Both the position numbers and the translations under genes were made by a program. Shown here one piece after another: positions 1 to 10,861 of a DNA stretch of 64,000 nucleotides (positions within the stretch are counted from its first letter, which is position 1; every line of letters begins with the position of its first letter). This stretch comes from Casuarina equisetifolia. Its lineage: Eukaryota; Streptophyta; Magnoliopsida; Fagales; Casuarinaceae. Below the pieces are notes generated by a model. It made no database searches. It worked only from the letters and a program-made list of their open reading frames with translations, and was not told the DNA's origin. Location: NCBI GenBank assembly GCA_028551475.1, contig CM052358.1:8539938-8603937 (forward strand), in the 5' to 3' direction.

Positions 1-430
1 TCTGCTGAGTTAGTACACCACATCTTCAAACAATATATATCCAGAAGCTACAGTCCTGTGGACAACTACTCAGTCCATTTGGTTTTCCAGAGATTGGAAG
101 CAAAAAACATAACATCATTACACTAAAGGAAAATTAGAGCCAAAACCACAACCAATAACACCAAAGTGTAAAGAATTCGCTTCTAAAAATAGTTTACCAT
201 GCCCAATAAGCGACACTTGAAATTCCCTAATCCAATAAGCATAAAAAACACACGCACACCCAAGGGGAAAACCAGTAACACCAATTTAAATGCAGCACTT
301 CCAATGACTAAGTTATACAGAAAGCAGCCACCACAACGTAATAGGTACTGATCTTACTATCCAGCTACATGAACCACAAGTATATCCTTCTGTCAACAAC
401 TAATTCCTACAGGCATGCATAGGTAATATT
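1..430. other. no gene recognised at left edge
   Basis: No open frame with recognisable protein features is seen on either strand. Base composition is AT-rich and intron- or UTR-like. If the 431-690 segment is the 5' end of a leftward gene, this stretch would be its first intron or leader; that is inference only. Confidence 0.3.
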
Positions 431-690
431 AATAAAGAGAGAAAGAGAGAGAGACCAGAGTCAACGGAGAGAGGAAGATGCGATCTCTAGTGTGACGGAA
501 TTCTCTCGCCGATCAGATCGCCGATTGCAACTGCTTCTGATCTTCAGTAGTTGCAGCGACGGCGTCGAGAATACGAAGGAGACTCCCACAACTCTGACAG
601 GTTATTGGGAGGCTAGGGTTTTCCTTTTTTCTCGAGAAAATAAACTTTTGAAAATTTTCTCGACCCGCACTTTCTCGAAAACCAAACGCT
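431..690 (-). promoter_or_regulatory. possible 5' leader of a gene running off the left edge
   Basis: This is a relatively GC-rich island in AT-rich DNA. Read leftward it contains AAACCCTAGCC (a telo-box-like motif, near 610-622) followed by a long CT-rich tract (complement of the gagagaaagagagagagacc run near 438-455). CT-rich leaders after a telo-box are common in plant housekeeping genes. A 93-residue leftward open frame overlaps it but has no recognisable domain. No start codon or coding exon could be assigned, so the call rests only on composition and motifs. Confidence 0.28.
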
Positions 691-1058
691 AACGAGAGAA
701 AAAAGTACACTTTGGGGTCCACTAGCTCCGCTGCACGACGGTCCGGTTGGTTAAACGAAGGCCCTACCATTAGACGCCAAGTAAGTGAAGCCATTAAAAC
801 AACACAAAATCGCTATCCTCTTACTCACATGTATGACAAAGCTGCAGGCCTTTGCACTTGTTTTCATTTGATTATTAAGACTCATCTTATTATTTGGTTC
901 AAAAAAATAAAATTAGTTACAGAAAAATTATTTTAATTAGTTAAAATTAAATATTATTTTTTTTTTAAAATTTTTTGATCTCAGTTTATTAGTTAGGGCA
1001 TATATTATACCTTTTTTTAATAATAATTCAAACGAGGCCAACCTTATAAAATGGATTC

Positions 1059-1157
1059 GGCCCATTAGAGCCCAAATGCAGCCCAAAAGAGAGACCCATA
1101 ACACGGTGGGCAATGTCACTCTCGTAATTTAGCTGATCCTACCTCTTGACTATAAAA
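1059..1157 (+). promoter_or_regulatory. alpha-NAC promoter: three site II elements and a TATA box
   Basis: Three RGCCCA motifs, the reverse complement of site II TGGGCY, lie at 1059-1064, 1069-1074 and 1080-1085. A TATAAAA box follows at 1151-1157, about 100 bases before the start codon. In plants clustered site II elements bind TCP factors and are typical of genes for ribosomal proteins and translation factors, which fits the gene downstream. Confidence 0.7.
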
Positions 1158-1200
1158 TCACCGTTTAACAAGAGCCTCTTTGGACAACGTTTTGGGGTTT

Positions 1201-1208
1201 TAGGGTTT
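1201..1208 (+). promoter_or_regulatory. telo-box in the alpha-NAC leader
   Basis: TAGGGTTT (complement AAACCCTA) lies 44 bases downstream of the TATA box, inside the likely 5' leader. A telo-box together with site II elements is the classical plant arrangement for co-regulated translation-apparatus genes. Confidence 0.65.
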
Positions 1209-1258
1209 TTGGATACGCACTCAAGGGTCCCGTCCCTCTTCATCTGCGAAATTCAGAC

Positions 1259-4255
1259 ATGACTGCTCAAACCCAGGAAGAGCTCCTCGCCGCCCATCTT
1301 GAGCAGCAAAAGATCGATGTATCTCTCTCTTTCTCTGCATATAATGGCCTATTTGTTTACCGTGCTTGATTAGTTTGCGTAGGAGTTTGATCTCATATGT
1401 GGTTAAGATATATAAGGAATTTTTTAGATCTGTTTATTTTCGCGATTCAGCATCATTTTAGACACTGGAAATGATCTTTCCCTGGACTACAAGATTTTTC
1501 CTCTTGGCTTGATTTGTGTTTTTGGTAACTGTTTGTGGGCTAGATCTCAAATTGTTTATCTTCCAGTTACATTTCCTTGCAGGGCATTGAGTTGGAAAAA
1601 AGGCTGAATAAATTTTATTAGAATATATACTTGTCATGAAAAAGCGCCAGGAGTATGTTATTTTGTGATTGAGACGTAAGGGAGGGGGTATGGATGAAAG
1701 TTGCATAGGAAAATATGTTCCGAGGTTTGAAAAGTAAAACATTGATAACCTTGATGCTCTGTGGAGGAGCAAGTACGGACCATTCTTTTGAATGGCTAGA
1801 CAGTGGGTGTACCGGGAGGCAAACAAAGACAATAAATAATCAATCTATTGTGAGTTTGATCATACATATTGAATTTTGCGTTTTTTGTGAGGAGTTTTTC
1901 AGTGGAAGTGAGGAATCTGCTTAAAACTTAACTTTGGAGTTACTTGTGATGGATTATAGTTAAGTGACCTATAGATTATTGACGGCTACACTATTTCCAC
2001 AGCTGAAGTTACATTGGTTTTGTTTATTCATTTTTTTGAGGACATGGTACAGCAACAGTAGTCACCTTTCCCTGCCGCCCCTTCTCCCTCCTCCCCCAAC
2101 TATAACCTTGCCTTTTTTTTTTTTTTATTTGTTTATGTCCTTTACTTTTATAAATGACTCTGGTTCATATGTCTCCTCTCATTCCAGTTTTCCCACACTT
2201 GGTTTGTAATGGGTATAGTTTCTATGCTGGTAGGCTTGTAAATGATTTTGAAGTAATTGCTGATACTACTATATTTGTAATGCTGTTCTCTCTATGAAAT
2301 TTTACTAGCAATATGAAAGTATGGGTTGTAATATTTTGTGATGGTTATTTTAATTTGGGTAGCCTGATGAGCCTATGGTTGAAGATGACGATGACGAGGA
2401 TGACGAGGATGAAGATGATGACAAGGATGAAGATGAAGTCGAGGGTAAGGTTATCATTAGGAATTTGTAGTCTATTGATGTTTTGGGCCCTAGTTATTTG
2501 CACATACAACCACGTGTATATTTAAAGGTGTTCTGGTACTTTTTGACCATATTTTTCTGTGCTTAAAGAGAAATGATGTAGTGTATATTGTGTACCAATC
2601 AACAATTTCAATATTTTTTCTTTCATTAGGAGAGGTATAATGAAAATGAGCCTATACCTAAAAGGGCATTTCCTCTTCCAGTAAGAATAATGGAGTACGA
2701 AATCATGGCTTTTAGAAGATTCATTAGTTGCTTGGTCATATTTATACCCCAAACACAATCCCCTCCCCCCTCTCCTCTCCAAAAAAAGAAAAAGAATTCT
2801 AATGGTTTATCTAAAAATATTTGTGTTTAATCTCTAGTATTTTTTTTTAAAACTTATTTGAAGTTGTGTTATTATATTATTGAACAATATGGGAAAAGAT
2901 TTGATTTTATAAGTTCAATGTATCCCTTTTGCGGAAGAAAAAGAGTTTAGGAGAGTGTTCGATGTCACTTGTTTACCACTTTGATATAGATTGGCACACC
3001 TATCCTAATGCTTATTAGTTGTGGGACCAAGATTTCTAATATCTCTGCGACATACATATCTTATGAAGGAAGAGTGAATTGCCACCAGATTGGCAACTCT
3101 CCTGTTATGTTAGTTCTGAAATGTAAGATGCAGTTGATTTAGGATGTGATATCATTCCTCTCTCATGAAAGATGCTTCTCTTACACTTTTTGTAACTAAT
3201 ACTTTTTGATTATTTTATCTAGAGAGCTGATTATGATAGAATGTTCCTGTGAAGTTGGATTGCACCCTTATCATACTTCTTTCACACTTATCCTCTTTTT
3301 TTGTTGCTATCTATTAGTTTTCTATCATTTGTAAACCATGTGGAGTCTTGTGAAATATGCTTGTAAGTTCTCCTGGAATAACGAAAAAGTGGCCTTTTTG
3401 TTGTGATTTTGGTTGAGGTTGGTGTGGAAGATGTCCTTTTTTAATGGATCTAATTCAATGAAAACCCGTGGACTGATTCTTCTATGAAATGATAGAAAGT
3501 TCTTGTTTAATTAAGATTAAATAAGCACCCTTAGTTTGTGACGCTTCCTAGTTTTATTCAACGTCCTTCTGAACATATTGTCATGCTCCATTGGGATGTA
3601 ACTGCAGGTGATATCAGCTTTACTTATTCAATTATGAAAATGACACATCATTTTTTCTTCTTTTTCTATATTATCAGGGCAACAAGATGGAGATGCTAGT
3701 GGTAGGTCGAAGCAAAGTAGAAGTGAAAAGAAAAGTCGCAAAGCTATGTTGAAGCTTGGCATGAAACCTATCCCAGGTGTTAGCCGGGTCACCGTCAAAA
3801 AGAGCAAGAATGTGTGTGACTTATAGCCTTATTCATGTGCTTTTGGTTTCCAATTTTAGCCAACTTTATAGTGTGTTTTTTTGGGGTCACTTATAGCCTT
3901 ATTCTGTTGCCATCATGATCAGATATTGTTTGTCATCTCGAAGCCGGATGTGTTCAAGAGTCCAACTTCAGACACATATGTAATCTTTGGGGAGGCAAAG
4001 ATAGAGGATTTGAGTTCTCAACTGCAGACGCAGGCTGCAGAGCAATTTAAGGCTCCTGATCTCAGCCATGTTATTTCGAAACCCGAGTCTTCAACTGTGG
4101 CTCAAGATGATGAAGAAGTGGATGACACTGGAGTGGAACCCAAGGACATTGAGTTGGTGATGACGCAGGCAGGAGTCCCTCGGTCGAAGGCTGTGAAAGC
4201 ATTGAAGGCTGCGAATGGTGACATAGTTACTGCTATTATGGATCTTACCAACTGA
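1259..4255 (+). CDS. nascent polypeptide-associated complex subunit alpha-like protein (4 exons)
   Basis: Exons are 1259-1318, 2363-2444, 3678-3811 and 3923-4255; all three introns (1044, 1233 and 111 bp) have GT-AG ends. They join in frame to 202 residues, the usual length for plant alpha-NAC. The protein has an N-terminal helix ([18 protein letters not shown]), an acidic Asp/Glu tract encoded by exon 2 (about residues 21-47), the NAC domain (about 59-125, with [16 protein letters not shown] and [14 protein letters not shown]-type sequence) and a C-terminal UBA domain (about 163-202, [20 protein letters not shown]). Alpha-NAC pairs with beta-NAC (BTF3) at the ribosomal tunnel exit, binds nascent chains and helps prevent mistargeting to the ER; it acts in the cytosol. 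The start is the first ATG after the TATA box and gives the conserved N-terminus. No break is seen, so the gene should be functional. Plants carry several paralogues, so no locus-specific symbol is given. Confidence 0.95.
3819..3904 (+). repeat. short direct repeat within alpha-NAC intron 3
   Basis: The 16-mer ACTTATAGCCTTATTC occurs at 3819-3834, just after the splice donor, and again at 3889-3904, just before the acceptor. The copies are 70 bp apart inside a 111-bp intron, so the intron probably grew by a small tandem duplication. Confidence 0.8.
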
Positions 4256-5730
4256 GATGATTTGGTAGTTTTATGGTCTGGTCTCTACAAGCATGTGAGC
4301 TTTTTATGGTTTCTCAGTATTACCGAATTCTCTCTTTTCTTTATTTTCCTGTTGTACTAGCAACGTATCGAGAAACGCAGGGTGAGTTATAAGTTGGTGT
4401 TTCTCTATTAAGTTCACTTACAAGCTTGAGAATCTCCTCCGTTTAACTGAATTCACGTAGATGCATACTTCTCAGTTCCTTCATGTTCGGAGAAAGATGT
4501 ATGAACATCTTGCAGTCATTATGGCTTACCTTTCTTGGTTCTCGTAATATTAACAAATGTAAAAATATTTTGGAAAATGTTATTCTTTAAATGTAACAGA
4601 TTCATTGTACAACGATCTCTACAAAAGACTAGTTTTGATAGAAGATAAACATACACAATATATAACGAAGTACATTTAGAAGACAAGTATATTTTTTTCC
4701 ATAAAAGCATGAGTGAATGTATCTGTATCTAGACAATATGATCCTATTCTTTGGCATATGGAATGAGAGGAGATTTGTTCCATTTAAAGCTCTTACAGCT
4801 CACTTATTTACTGTTGGCAATCCACGGCCCTAAAGAAGAATCCTTATGACAAGGAGATAAGGACCTTTTGAATGTGGTACTGGCTGGTGAAGTGTAAAGC
4901 AAAATTTAAAGGAAAAAAGAAAAGGCACAAATATATGTAAGGACTAATGAAGCTCCTTCTGTTTTCTACACAAGTGGGACAACTAGATCATGCCAAGGCA
5001 TAAAGAGATTTTTCAGATTTTAATCTAAAGCTACAATTATGAACTTTTCCGATCCATAGTACATCAAAGGGTGCAAGATTTACTATGGAATCTTCTTTCT
5101 AATATGAATGATGTGACTAAAGCTGCAATGGTAATTTCAGGCAAACTTTAACCAATGAAAAAAGATGACTACAAAGATGCTTGCTGACAGATCATGATTC
5201 TGAACTTCTCCCAGAATGTGGACCGGCATAACTCCTGCTCTTCCCAAAGTTACTGTTCTCTGACTTCTTAAGCATTTTTACTACCTACGGCTGGAAACAC
5301 ACAGTAAAAGTGAACCCCAACGTTCATGGTTGCATAGATCGATCACGAATCTTCAAATTGTAGATCTTTTCATTGTTGTTCATGAGACAGCATGCAATTT
5401 GTTCATAGTATTAGCAAGTTTTTTTTTTTTTGTCTCTTTCCCTAAGGACTATAGCACTATTATGAGATGGAACAGAGACAAGACATTTCGAGGAATTTGG
5501 CACTCCAAATACAGAGGCCTCAAATTCAATCTATTTGCAATGCCAGCTTACTTGCATTCTTGCAATGCAGTATGAAAGTAACGAGGAAAGAGAGAGAGAG
5601 AGAGAACTAAGATCCGAGCTTCATTTTTTTGAAGCTTAATCTCTTCCCCTGAAGTTTCTAAAATATGATCGCCAATCATTTTTTCTGAAAGCTTTTGAGC
5701 AGCTTCTTTGCCAAAAAGGAGAAGCTTTTC
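4256..5730. other. intergenic region between convergent alpha-NAC and PPR genes
   Basis: It holds the 3' untranslated region of alpha-NAC (roughly the first 300-450 bases) and, on the other strand, that of the PPR gene. No open frame with recognisable domains is present. A short (AG)n microsatellite lies at 5589-5605. Confidence 0.6.
5589..5605. repeat. (AG)n microsatellite
   Basis: About eight AG units, in the probable 3' flank of the PPR gene. Confidence 0.9.
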
Positions 5731-8148
5731 CTAGATATAAATCCAACTATATCCAGGGTCTTTGGGAACACATCCTTCAATCATCCCCCTCCTCACCTTT
5801 GCAGCATCTTCCCAACAACCCCCTTCAGAATAAACCTTCGATAACAGTACATAAGCTGCATCATTCTGTGGGACTATCTTAAGTAAATTGTGAGCTGCCC
5901 ATTCCCCCAACTCCTTGTTCCCATGTATCCTACAACCACTAAGCAAGGATCTCCAAATCGCAGGCCACGGAGGAAAGGGCATCGCTTCTATTATGTATTT
6001 AGCGTCATCAAGGTATCCATTTCTAGACAACATATCAACCAAGCAACCATAATTATCTGGAGATGGTTCCACCCCATAATTTAAGTTCATTGATTTAAAC
6101 AAAAGAAGGCCTTGATCAACAAGACCCATATGAGCACAAGCTGATAGAATTGACACAAAAGTGGATTGGCTAGGCTGCAGATTAGCCAACTTCATTTTGT
6201 CAAAGATTTCCAGAGCTTCCATCACAAGACCATGTTGAGCATATGCTATGATCATGGTATTATAAATAACCACGTCATTTGACATAAATGCCTGTTCGAA
6301 AGCCATCCTTGAGCTCTCAATATCCCCGCATTTTGCGTAGGCATCTATAACGGCACTAGAAACAAATACGTTTTCATCAAATCCCATTTTTATAACATGT
6401 GGGTGGACAGACCTTGTTTGTTGACAAGCTGCAACAGCCGCACAACTATTCAAAATGCTCCCAAAAATAAACTCATCAGGCTTTTTACCAGTTTCTATCA
6501 AAGACTGGAAATATCTTATAGCTTCATGATTGTAACCTTGATGCACCAATGCAGATATCATTGCTCCCCAGCATGGCAAATCTAATCTGTCAGGCACATG
6601 AAAAAATTCAAAGGAATCATCTAGGAGACCAAATGTAATATAAGCTTTAATTAATGAACTGCAGACATATCCATGGGAAGCAAAACCACACTTGACAATA
6701 GCACCGTGAACTTGTCTTCCCATCTGTTGATTTCCACTTTCACATGCGGCCTCCAGAATGCTAGACAAGGTATATCCGTCAGCTTTAACTCCCAACTCCC
6801 ATAAATTACAGAAAATCTTAAGGGCCTTTATGTACTGATGCATTACCTTATACCCAGATATCAACTCATTCCAGGTAACTATGTTTCTGATTTGTGTGCT
6901 GTCAAACACTAAATGTGCCATCTCTATTTCCTTACACCTGTAGAACATACTGATCAGTGCGTTTGTAACATTAATTTCAGAAAAGGTTCCAAGACGAAAG
7001 ACAAGTGAAAAAAATTGAAGCCCAAGACTGAGTTCCAGTAGCTCGCCACATTTTCTAAACAGGATTGAGAACGTGATAGGGCTGGGCTTTAATCCTGTCA
7101 GCATGAACTCATGAAATAAGATAGCTATGTCTCTTGCATCCTCTTCTTGAGAAAGCCCACCAAATGCAGTATTCCAAGATATAACATCTTTGTTATGCAT
7201 TCTCTTGAAAACTTTTAGGGCCGAGTCCTTTCCTTCATTCTTGAAATACATATCCATGAGGGCATTCATCACTAGAGCAATAGATTCAACCTCACGCCTA
7301 ATGATTACTCCGTGAAGCCATTTACCGGAGTCCAAATGTCCCATAATCGAGCACCCCTTCAGAGCATTAACCAAGGTGAACTTGTCCATTTTTACACCAC
7401 TACACAGCATCAATGATACAATCTTCAAGGCTTCCAGGCCGAGTCCGCATTGTGCATAAGCCCCCACCATAGTATTCCAACAACCAACATCAAGATTGTC
7501 CACACACTCAAATACCATCTCAGACGATTTTATATCCCCCAACTCAGCATACATGTTTAAAATAGAGCTACCCACGAAACGGTTCTTCTCCATTCCTATT
7601 TTCAAAGCAAAACCATGAACACACAAACCAAGTTCAGAAGCTTTCATGATAGTGCACGCTTTTATAACGCTGCTGAAAGTGAACTCATTCGGCTTCAACC
7701 CACTTCTCATCATGTCCAAATATCTTTCTAAACCCAAATCAAATTCACCATTTTGAATGGCGCCCGAGATGATCAAAGTCCAAGAAACAAGATTTCTTTG
7801 TAACATCTCATCGAACACACTAAGTGCATGAATAAGTTCCCCAACTTTCAGATACATCTTCACAAGATTATTCTGTGAAAAAACGTCATTAGTGAGTCCT
7901 AACTTCAGGATATGCCCATGGATCTGGGTACCCAAAAGGAACGATTTTGTCTCCCCCGAGAGGGAAAGCGAAGTAGCAATAGCAGATGGGTCTTTCCCCG
8001 CCAAGAGACTAGATTCGGAAGAGCAGGTTCTGGTACTGCACAGATGTTGTCCATGTTCAGAGATTGCGTGGAACCGACAAGGCCTATTTACAAAGAGAAA
8101 AAATTGTGCCAGTTTTGCAGCACGATGAGAAAGTCTTGGGATTATCAT
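5731..8148 (-). CDS. PLS-class pentatricopeptide-repeat protein, E-type, organelle RNA binding (predicted)
   Basis: One uninterrupted 805-codon frame without introns, as is typical of plant PPR genes. After a basic, Ser-rich leader (about 70 residues, MIIPRLSHRAAKLAQFFLF, a plausible mitochondrial or plastid targeting peptide), PPR motifs of about 31-36 residues run to about residue 720. They show the usual signatures: NxLVxMYxKxG, xNxVSWxxxISGxxQ, and FxxVLxAC-like helices. The end matches an E1-type motif (IWRSLLSGCRIHGN through YVLLSKVYSEGG) and stops at GYSWIYI, so there is no E+ or DYW deaminase domain. Such proteins bind specific organellar RNA sites for editing, splicing or stability; without DYW it would need a partner for editing. 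The target is unknown. Two broken copies lie at 15.9-17.6 and 53.9-54.5 kb. The start is the first Met of the frame and is also preserved in the 17600 pseudogene copy. Confidence 0.93.
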   Translation of the reverse strand: MIIPRLSHRAAKLAQFFLFVNRPCRFHAISEHGQHLCSTRTCSSESSLLAGKDPSAIATSLSLSGETKSFLLGTQIHGHILKLGLTNDVFSQNNLVKMYLKVGELIHALSVFDEMLQRNLVSWTLIISGAIQNGEFDLGLERYLDMMRSGLKPNEFTFSSVIKACTIMKASELGLCVHGFALKIGMEKNRFVGSSILNMYAELGDIKSSEMVFECVDNLDVGCWNTMVGAYAQCGLGLEALKIVSLMLCSGVKMDKFTLVNALKGCSIMGHLDSGKWLHGVIIRREVESIALVMNALMDMYFKNEGKDSALKVFKRMHNKDVISWNTAFGGLSQEEDARDIAILFHEFMLTGLKPSPITFSILFRKCGELLELSLGLQFFSLVFRLGTFSEINVTNALISMFYRCKEIEMAHLVFDSTQIRNIVTWNELISGYKVMHQYIKALKIFCNLWELGVKADGYTLSSILEAACESGNQQMGRQVHGAIVKCGFASHGYVCSSLIKAYITFGLLDDSFEFFHVPDRLDLPCWGAMISALVHQGYNHEAIRYFQSLIETGKKPDEFIFGSILNSCAAVAACQQTRSVHPHVIKMGFDENVFVSSAVIDAYAKCGDIESSRMAFEQAFMSNDVVIYNTMIIAYAQHGLVMEALEIFDKMKLANLQPSQSTFVSILSACAHMGLVDQGLLLFKSMNLNYGVEPSPDNYGCLVDMLSRNGYLDDAKYIIEAMPFPPWPAIWRSLLSGCRIHGNKELGEWAAHNLLKIVPQNDAAYVLLSKVYSEGGCWEDAAKVRRGMIEGCVPKDPGYSWIYI

Positions 8149-9120
8149 TTGTCATTTTACAGACAAGCTGAGGTTCAACATTTCAAGGTGAATCACTCTC
8201 TGGTTACAGACGTCGAAACATAAGTGTTCGATGAAGGCAGTGAACTCTTTTCCTCGGATTTTGTATTTTTGATTTTTTACTTTCTATATTTATTTACCAA
8301 GATAAACTTCATCTTTTTTAATAATTTAGTTTTTTTTCCTAAATTCATTTGACTTATCAGAATTATACTTGTTAATAATTTGTGTCGATTTTTTCATCAA
8401 TTCATCCTGTTCAAATCGTGACATTGATAGGGAGTCCTCAATTGTGGGTTCTTCAACCTGCCTATATTTTTGGTCTGTTGTCCCTTGTCTTCTAGATTAT
8501 GGGTCTTTAACTATTGTTATCAGATTAATTCTAAATACATCCTAGGGGATAAAAGGATAAGATTGCTATTACTAATTATGATAAATCTCTTCGTTTTAGA
8601 ATAATTAGTACAATAAGCCTATACAATAAATAATTAACTGCATATAGACTTTCAAACAAGTCCTCCTACTAGACCGAATCAAGCACACATTTTAATTCTC
8701 ATACTTGAGGCTTTCATCCATGGGTGATCATCAATGCCTTCTCATCTTCAAACCCTCGTCTTTGGGCCTTTTATCTATGGGCGCTTCTTCTCTAAATCTA
8801 ATATTTGGTCCCATAACGTATGGGCCTCTTGTTTTATAACCTTTCTCATAAGTTTATTGCCCTTTGGTCTAATAAATGTTATGGAAACTGAATTATATCA
8901 TTGTTGCTGTGGTCATCAAAATTTTATTATATTATGAAATCAAATAATTATCATTTTTTACTTGTATATATTTAATAGTTACTTTTTTGTGTAACTTTGA
9001 CCATTGATATCTGGTCATGCATGCATTCATAGTATATATTCCAATTATTTGTTTCCTGTTCATTACTATTTTTAATGGCATCTATGATCATATAAAATAA
9101 AAAAGGTACTAACTTTTCAA
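8149..9120. repeat. duplicated spacer 5' of the PPR gene
   Basis: This AT-rich block is recognisable in four places: here, 17601-18470, 54481-55480 and 61480-62200. Shared marks include CCAAGATAAACTTCATC and the run reading TTGTTGTGGTCATCAAA. Within module 1 part of it is repeated again at about 9441-9610. No gene is seen. It probably contains the PPR promoter on the minus strand, but no TATA box can be assigned with confidence. Confidence 0.75.
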
Positions 9121-10230
9121 TATAAAATAAGGGTTGTTGTCTTTCGTTAGATAAGAACTCGATGGAAGCTTATATGCTTAACTAATGAACATACTTCACA
9201 AACTTAATATATGAATTATGTCAAAGGTACTTTTTGAAATAGCTTTCCATTTCAATTAAATCTTCTTTAAGGTATGAAGTTTTTACATTTCTAGTAAGGG
9301 ATGTCTTTCATCACATAGTAACTTTAATGGAAGCTCATATGCTCAAATAAGGGGCCTACTTCACAAACTTATAACTTACCCTATGAACTCTCTCAAAGGT
9401 GCTTTTTTAAATAATATTTTTTAATTTCAATTAAGCTTTCTTTAGGATATAGGCCTCTTGTTTCTATCTTCCTATTCACTACTAGTAAATAATGTAACAT
9501 CCATTGTATCATTTTTGTTGTGGTCATCAAACTTTTCTTCTACTCCAAAATCTAGTTAATAATTATTATTTTTTATTAGTATATATTTAATAGTCACTTT
9601 CCTATATAATATTGACCCTTTCATCATATAATAACCTTGATAGAAGCTCACAAGCTCAAATAAGAGGCATACTTCACAAACTTGTAACTTAGCTTATGGG
9701 ACTCCCTTTAAGGTGCTTATGGACTTTATATCTTAAACTTTCTTTAAGAAATAAAGTCATTATATTTTTTTATAAGGGATGTTGTCTTTTATTATATGGT
9801 AACTTTGACAGGAGCTTGTAAGCTCAACAATGGGACATACTTCACAAACTTATAACTTGTCTTATAGGCTTTCTCAAAAGTTCTTTTGTTTTCAAAAAAA
9901 TGGCTTCTCATTTTAACTAACCTTCTTAGGATATAAAGTTTTTATATTTTTAGTAACATACATTGTTTCTCATTAGATAGTAACCATGATGGAAGCTAAT
10001 AAGCTCAACTAATAGACATATTTCACGAACTTATAACTTATCTTATGGACTCTCATAATGGTATTTTTGTTCAAATAGCTTTTCATTTCAATTAAATCTT
10101 CTTTAGGATATAAATTTTTTACATTACTATTAAAGGATATTACCTTTCATCCGGCAATGACTCTAACAAAAGCGTGTAAGCTCAACTAATGAATTTACTT
10201 TACAAACTTATAATTGATGCTCGCCAAGGG
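9121..10230. repeat. array 1 of ~175-bp tandem monomers
   Basis: Diverged direct repeats begin near 9130, 9298, 9622, 9777, 9960 and 10135; a partial copy of the upstream spacer interrupts them at 9441-9610. Each monomer carries GGAAGCTCATAAGCTCAAC, then ACTTCACAAACTTATAACTT, then GGACTCTCTCAAAGGT, then a TTTCATTTCAATTAAA segment and a stretch like TTTCTAGTAAGGGATGTTGT. The same monomer recurs in arrays before the other peptide genes. The array ends about 170 bp before the TATA box of peptide gene 1. Confidence 0.85.
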
Positions 10231-10259
10231 ATATTTCTTGAACAACAAGTGACTTAGCC

Positions 10260-10399
10260 AAAAAAAGTAATGCTTCTTAAGTCACAGCAATTAAATAACA
10301 CTTAATTGGGTCTAACTAATCTAGGAATAGTTTAATTCATTAGAATAAAATATTCCTATTGCAAGAATATCTAATCATTTAGTTATTCAACATATAAAA
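10260..10399 (+). promoter_or_regulatory. conserved promoter of secreted Cys-rich gene 1
   Basis: A block starting near AGTAATGCTTCTTAAGTCA and containing CTAGGAATAGTTTAATTC is kept in front of all three paralogues. TATAAAA lies at 10393-10399, 85 bases before the chosen ATG. Confidence 0.65.
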
Positions 10400-10483
10400 C
10401 GAGTTACCAAGGGCTTAGGCTTGAAATTTGTTTTTTCAAAATATAAATCAGAGCTACGAGGTTTAGAAAGTGGAAGAAAATCG

Positions 10484-10861
10484 ATGGCTTGGGAAGTTAA
10501 TAGAAAATTTATGATAGTGGCGATCGAGTTGCTAATTCTTATACTTGTTGAAGCGCAAGGCAACGACCTTGTTCCTCAAATCTCCTTTGCTACATCTCCA
10601 TTGCCCATATTGTATCCTCATTCCTCTGAGCTGGATAAAGATCAACCATCAATGCGTACATGCCTTACAGAAAAGATTAGTGCTTGCTTAGAAGACTGGC
10701 GGACTTTCAACGTTGCATATAGACATTGTATTATTATAGGTTTTGACGAATGCCTGCATAATCTCAGACTTGACAGTAAAGTTGCGAGAGCCATTGTGTG
10801 GTGTACAACTGACTGCGTTCGCAAACCTCCAAAGTTAATTGGAATGTGTTTCATGTTATGA
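10484..10861 (+). CDS. secreted cysteine-rich small protein, paralogue 1 (unrecognised family, C-terminally truncated)
   Basis: This is a 125-residue single-exon frame. The start is the ATG giving MAWEVNRKFMIVA, because that Met aligns with the starts of both paralogues; an earlier in-frame ATG at 10421 is not conserved. The hydrophobic segment IVAIELLILILVEAQG is a clear signal peptide, with cleavage likely near AQG. A region to about residue 57 is followed by a Cys domain with spacing C1-x7-C2-x13-C3-x7-C4-x16-C5-x3-C6-x10-C7. The other paralogues continue with x3-C8 and about 15 more residues, but here a small change creates a stop after CFML, so C8 and the basic tail are lost. It lies divergently from the PPR gene. 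I do not know the family. The CxxxC-x10-CxxxC core seen in paralogue 3 resembles alpha-hairpinin peptides in spacing only. Confidence 0.72.
   Translation: MAWEVNRKFMIVAIELLILILVEAQGNDLVPQISFATSPLPILYPHSSELDKDQPSMRTCLTEKISACLEDWRTFNVAYRHCIIIGFDECLHNLRLDSKVARAIVWCTTDCVRKPPKLIGMCFML

Noticed and set aside
1715-1924. 69-codon frame inside alpha-NAC intron 1
   Set aside because: No domain, AT-rich, lies between well-supported splice sites.
2313-2525. 70-codon frame rich in Met, Thr and Arg
   Set aside because: Out-of-frame reading of the acidic exon 2 of alpha-NAC.
9121-10230. CRISPR-like array
   Set aside because: Monomers are ~175 bp, diverged along their whole length, without unique spacers, in a plant nuclear context.
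10642-10854. 70-codon minus-strand frame opposite Cys-rich gene 1
   Set aside because: Antisense shadow; the signal peptide and Cys spacing are conserved on the plus strand in all paralogues.
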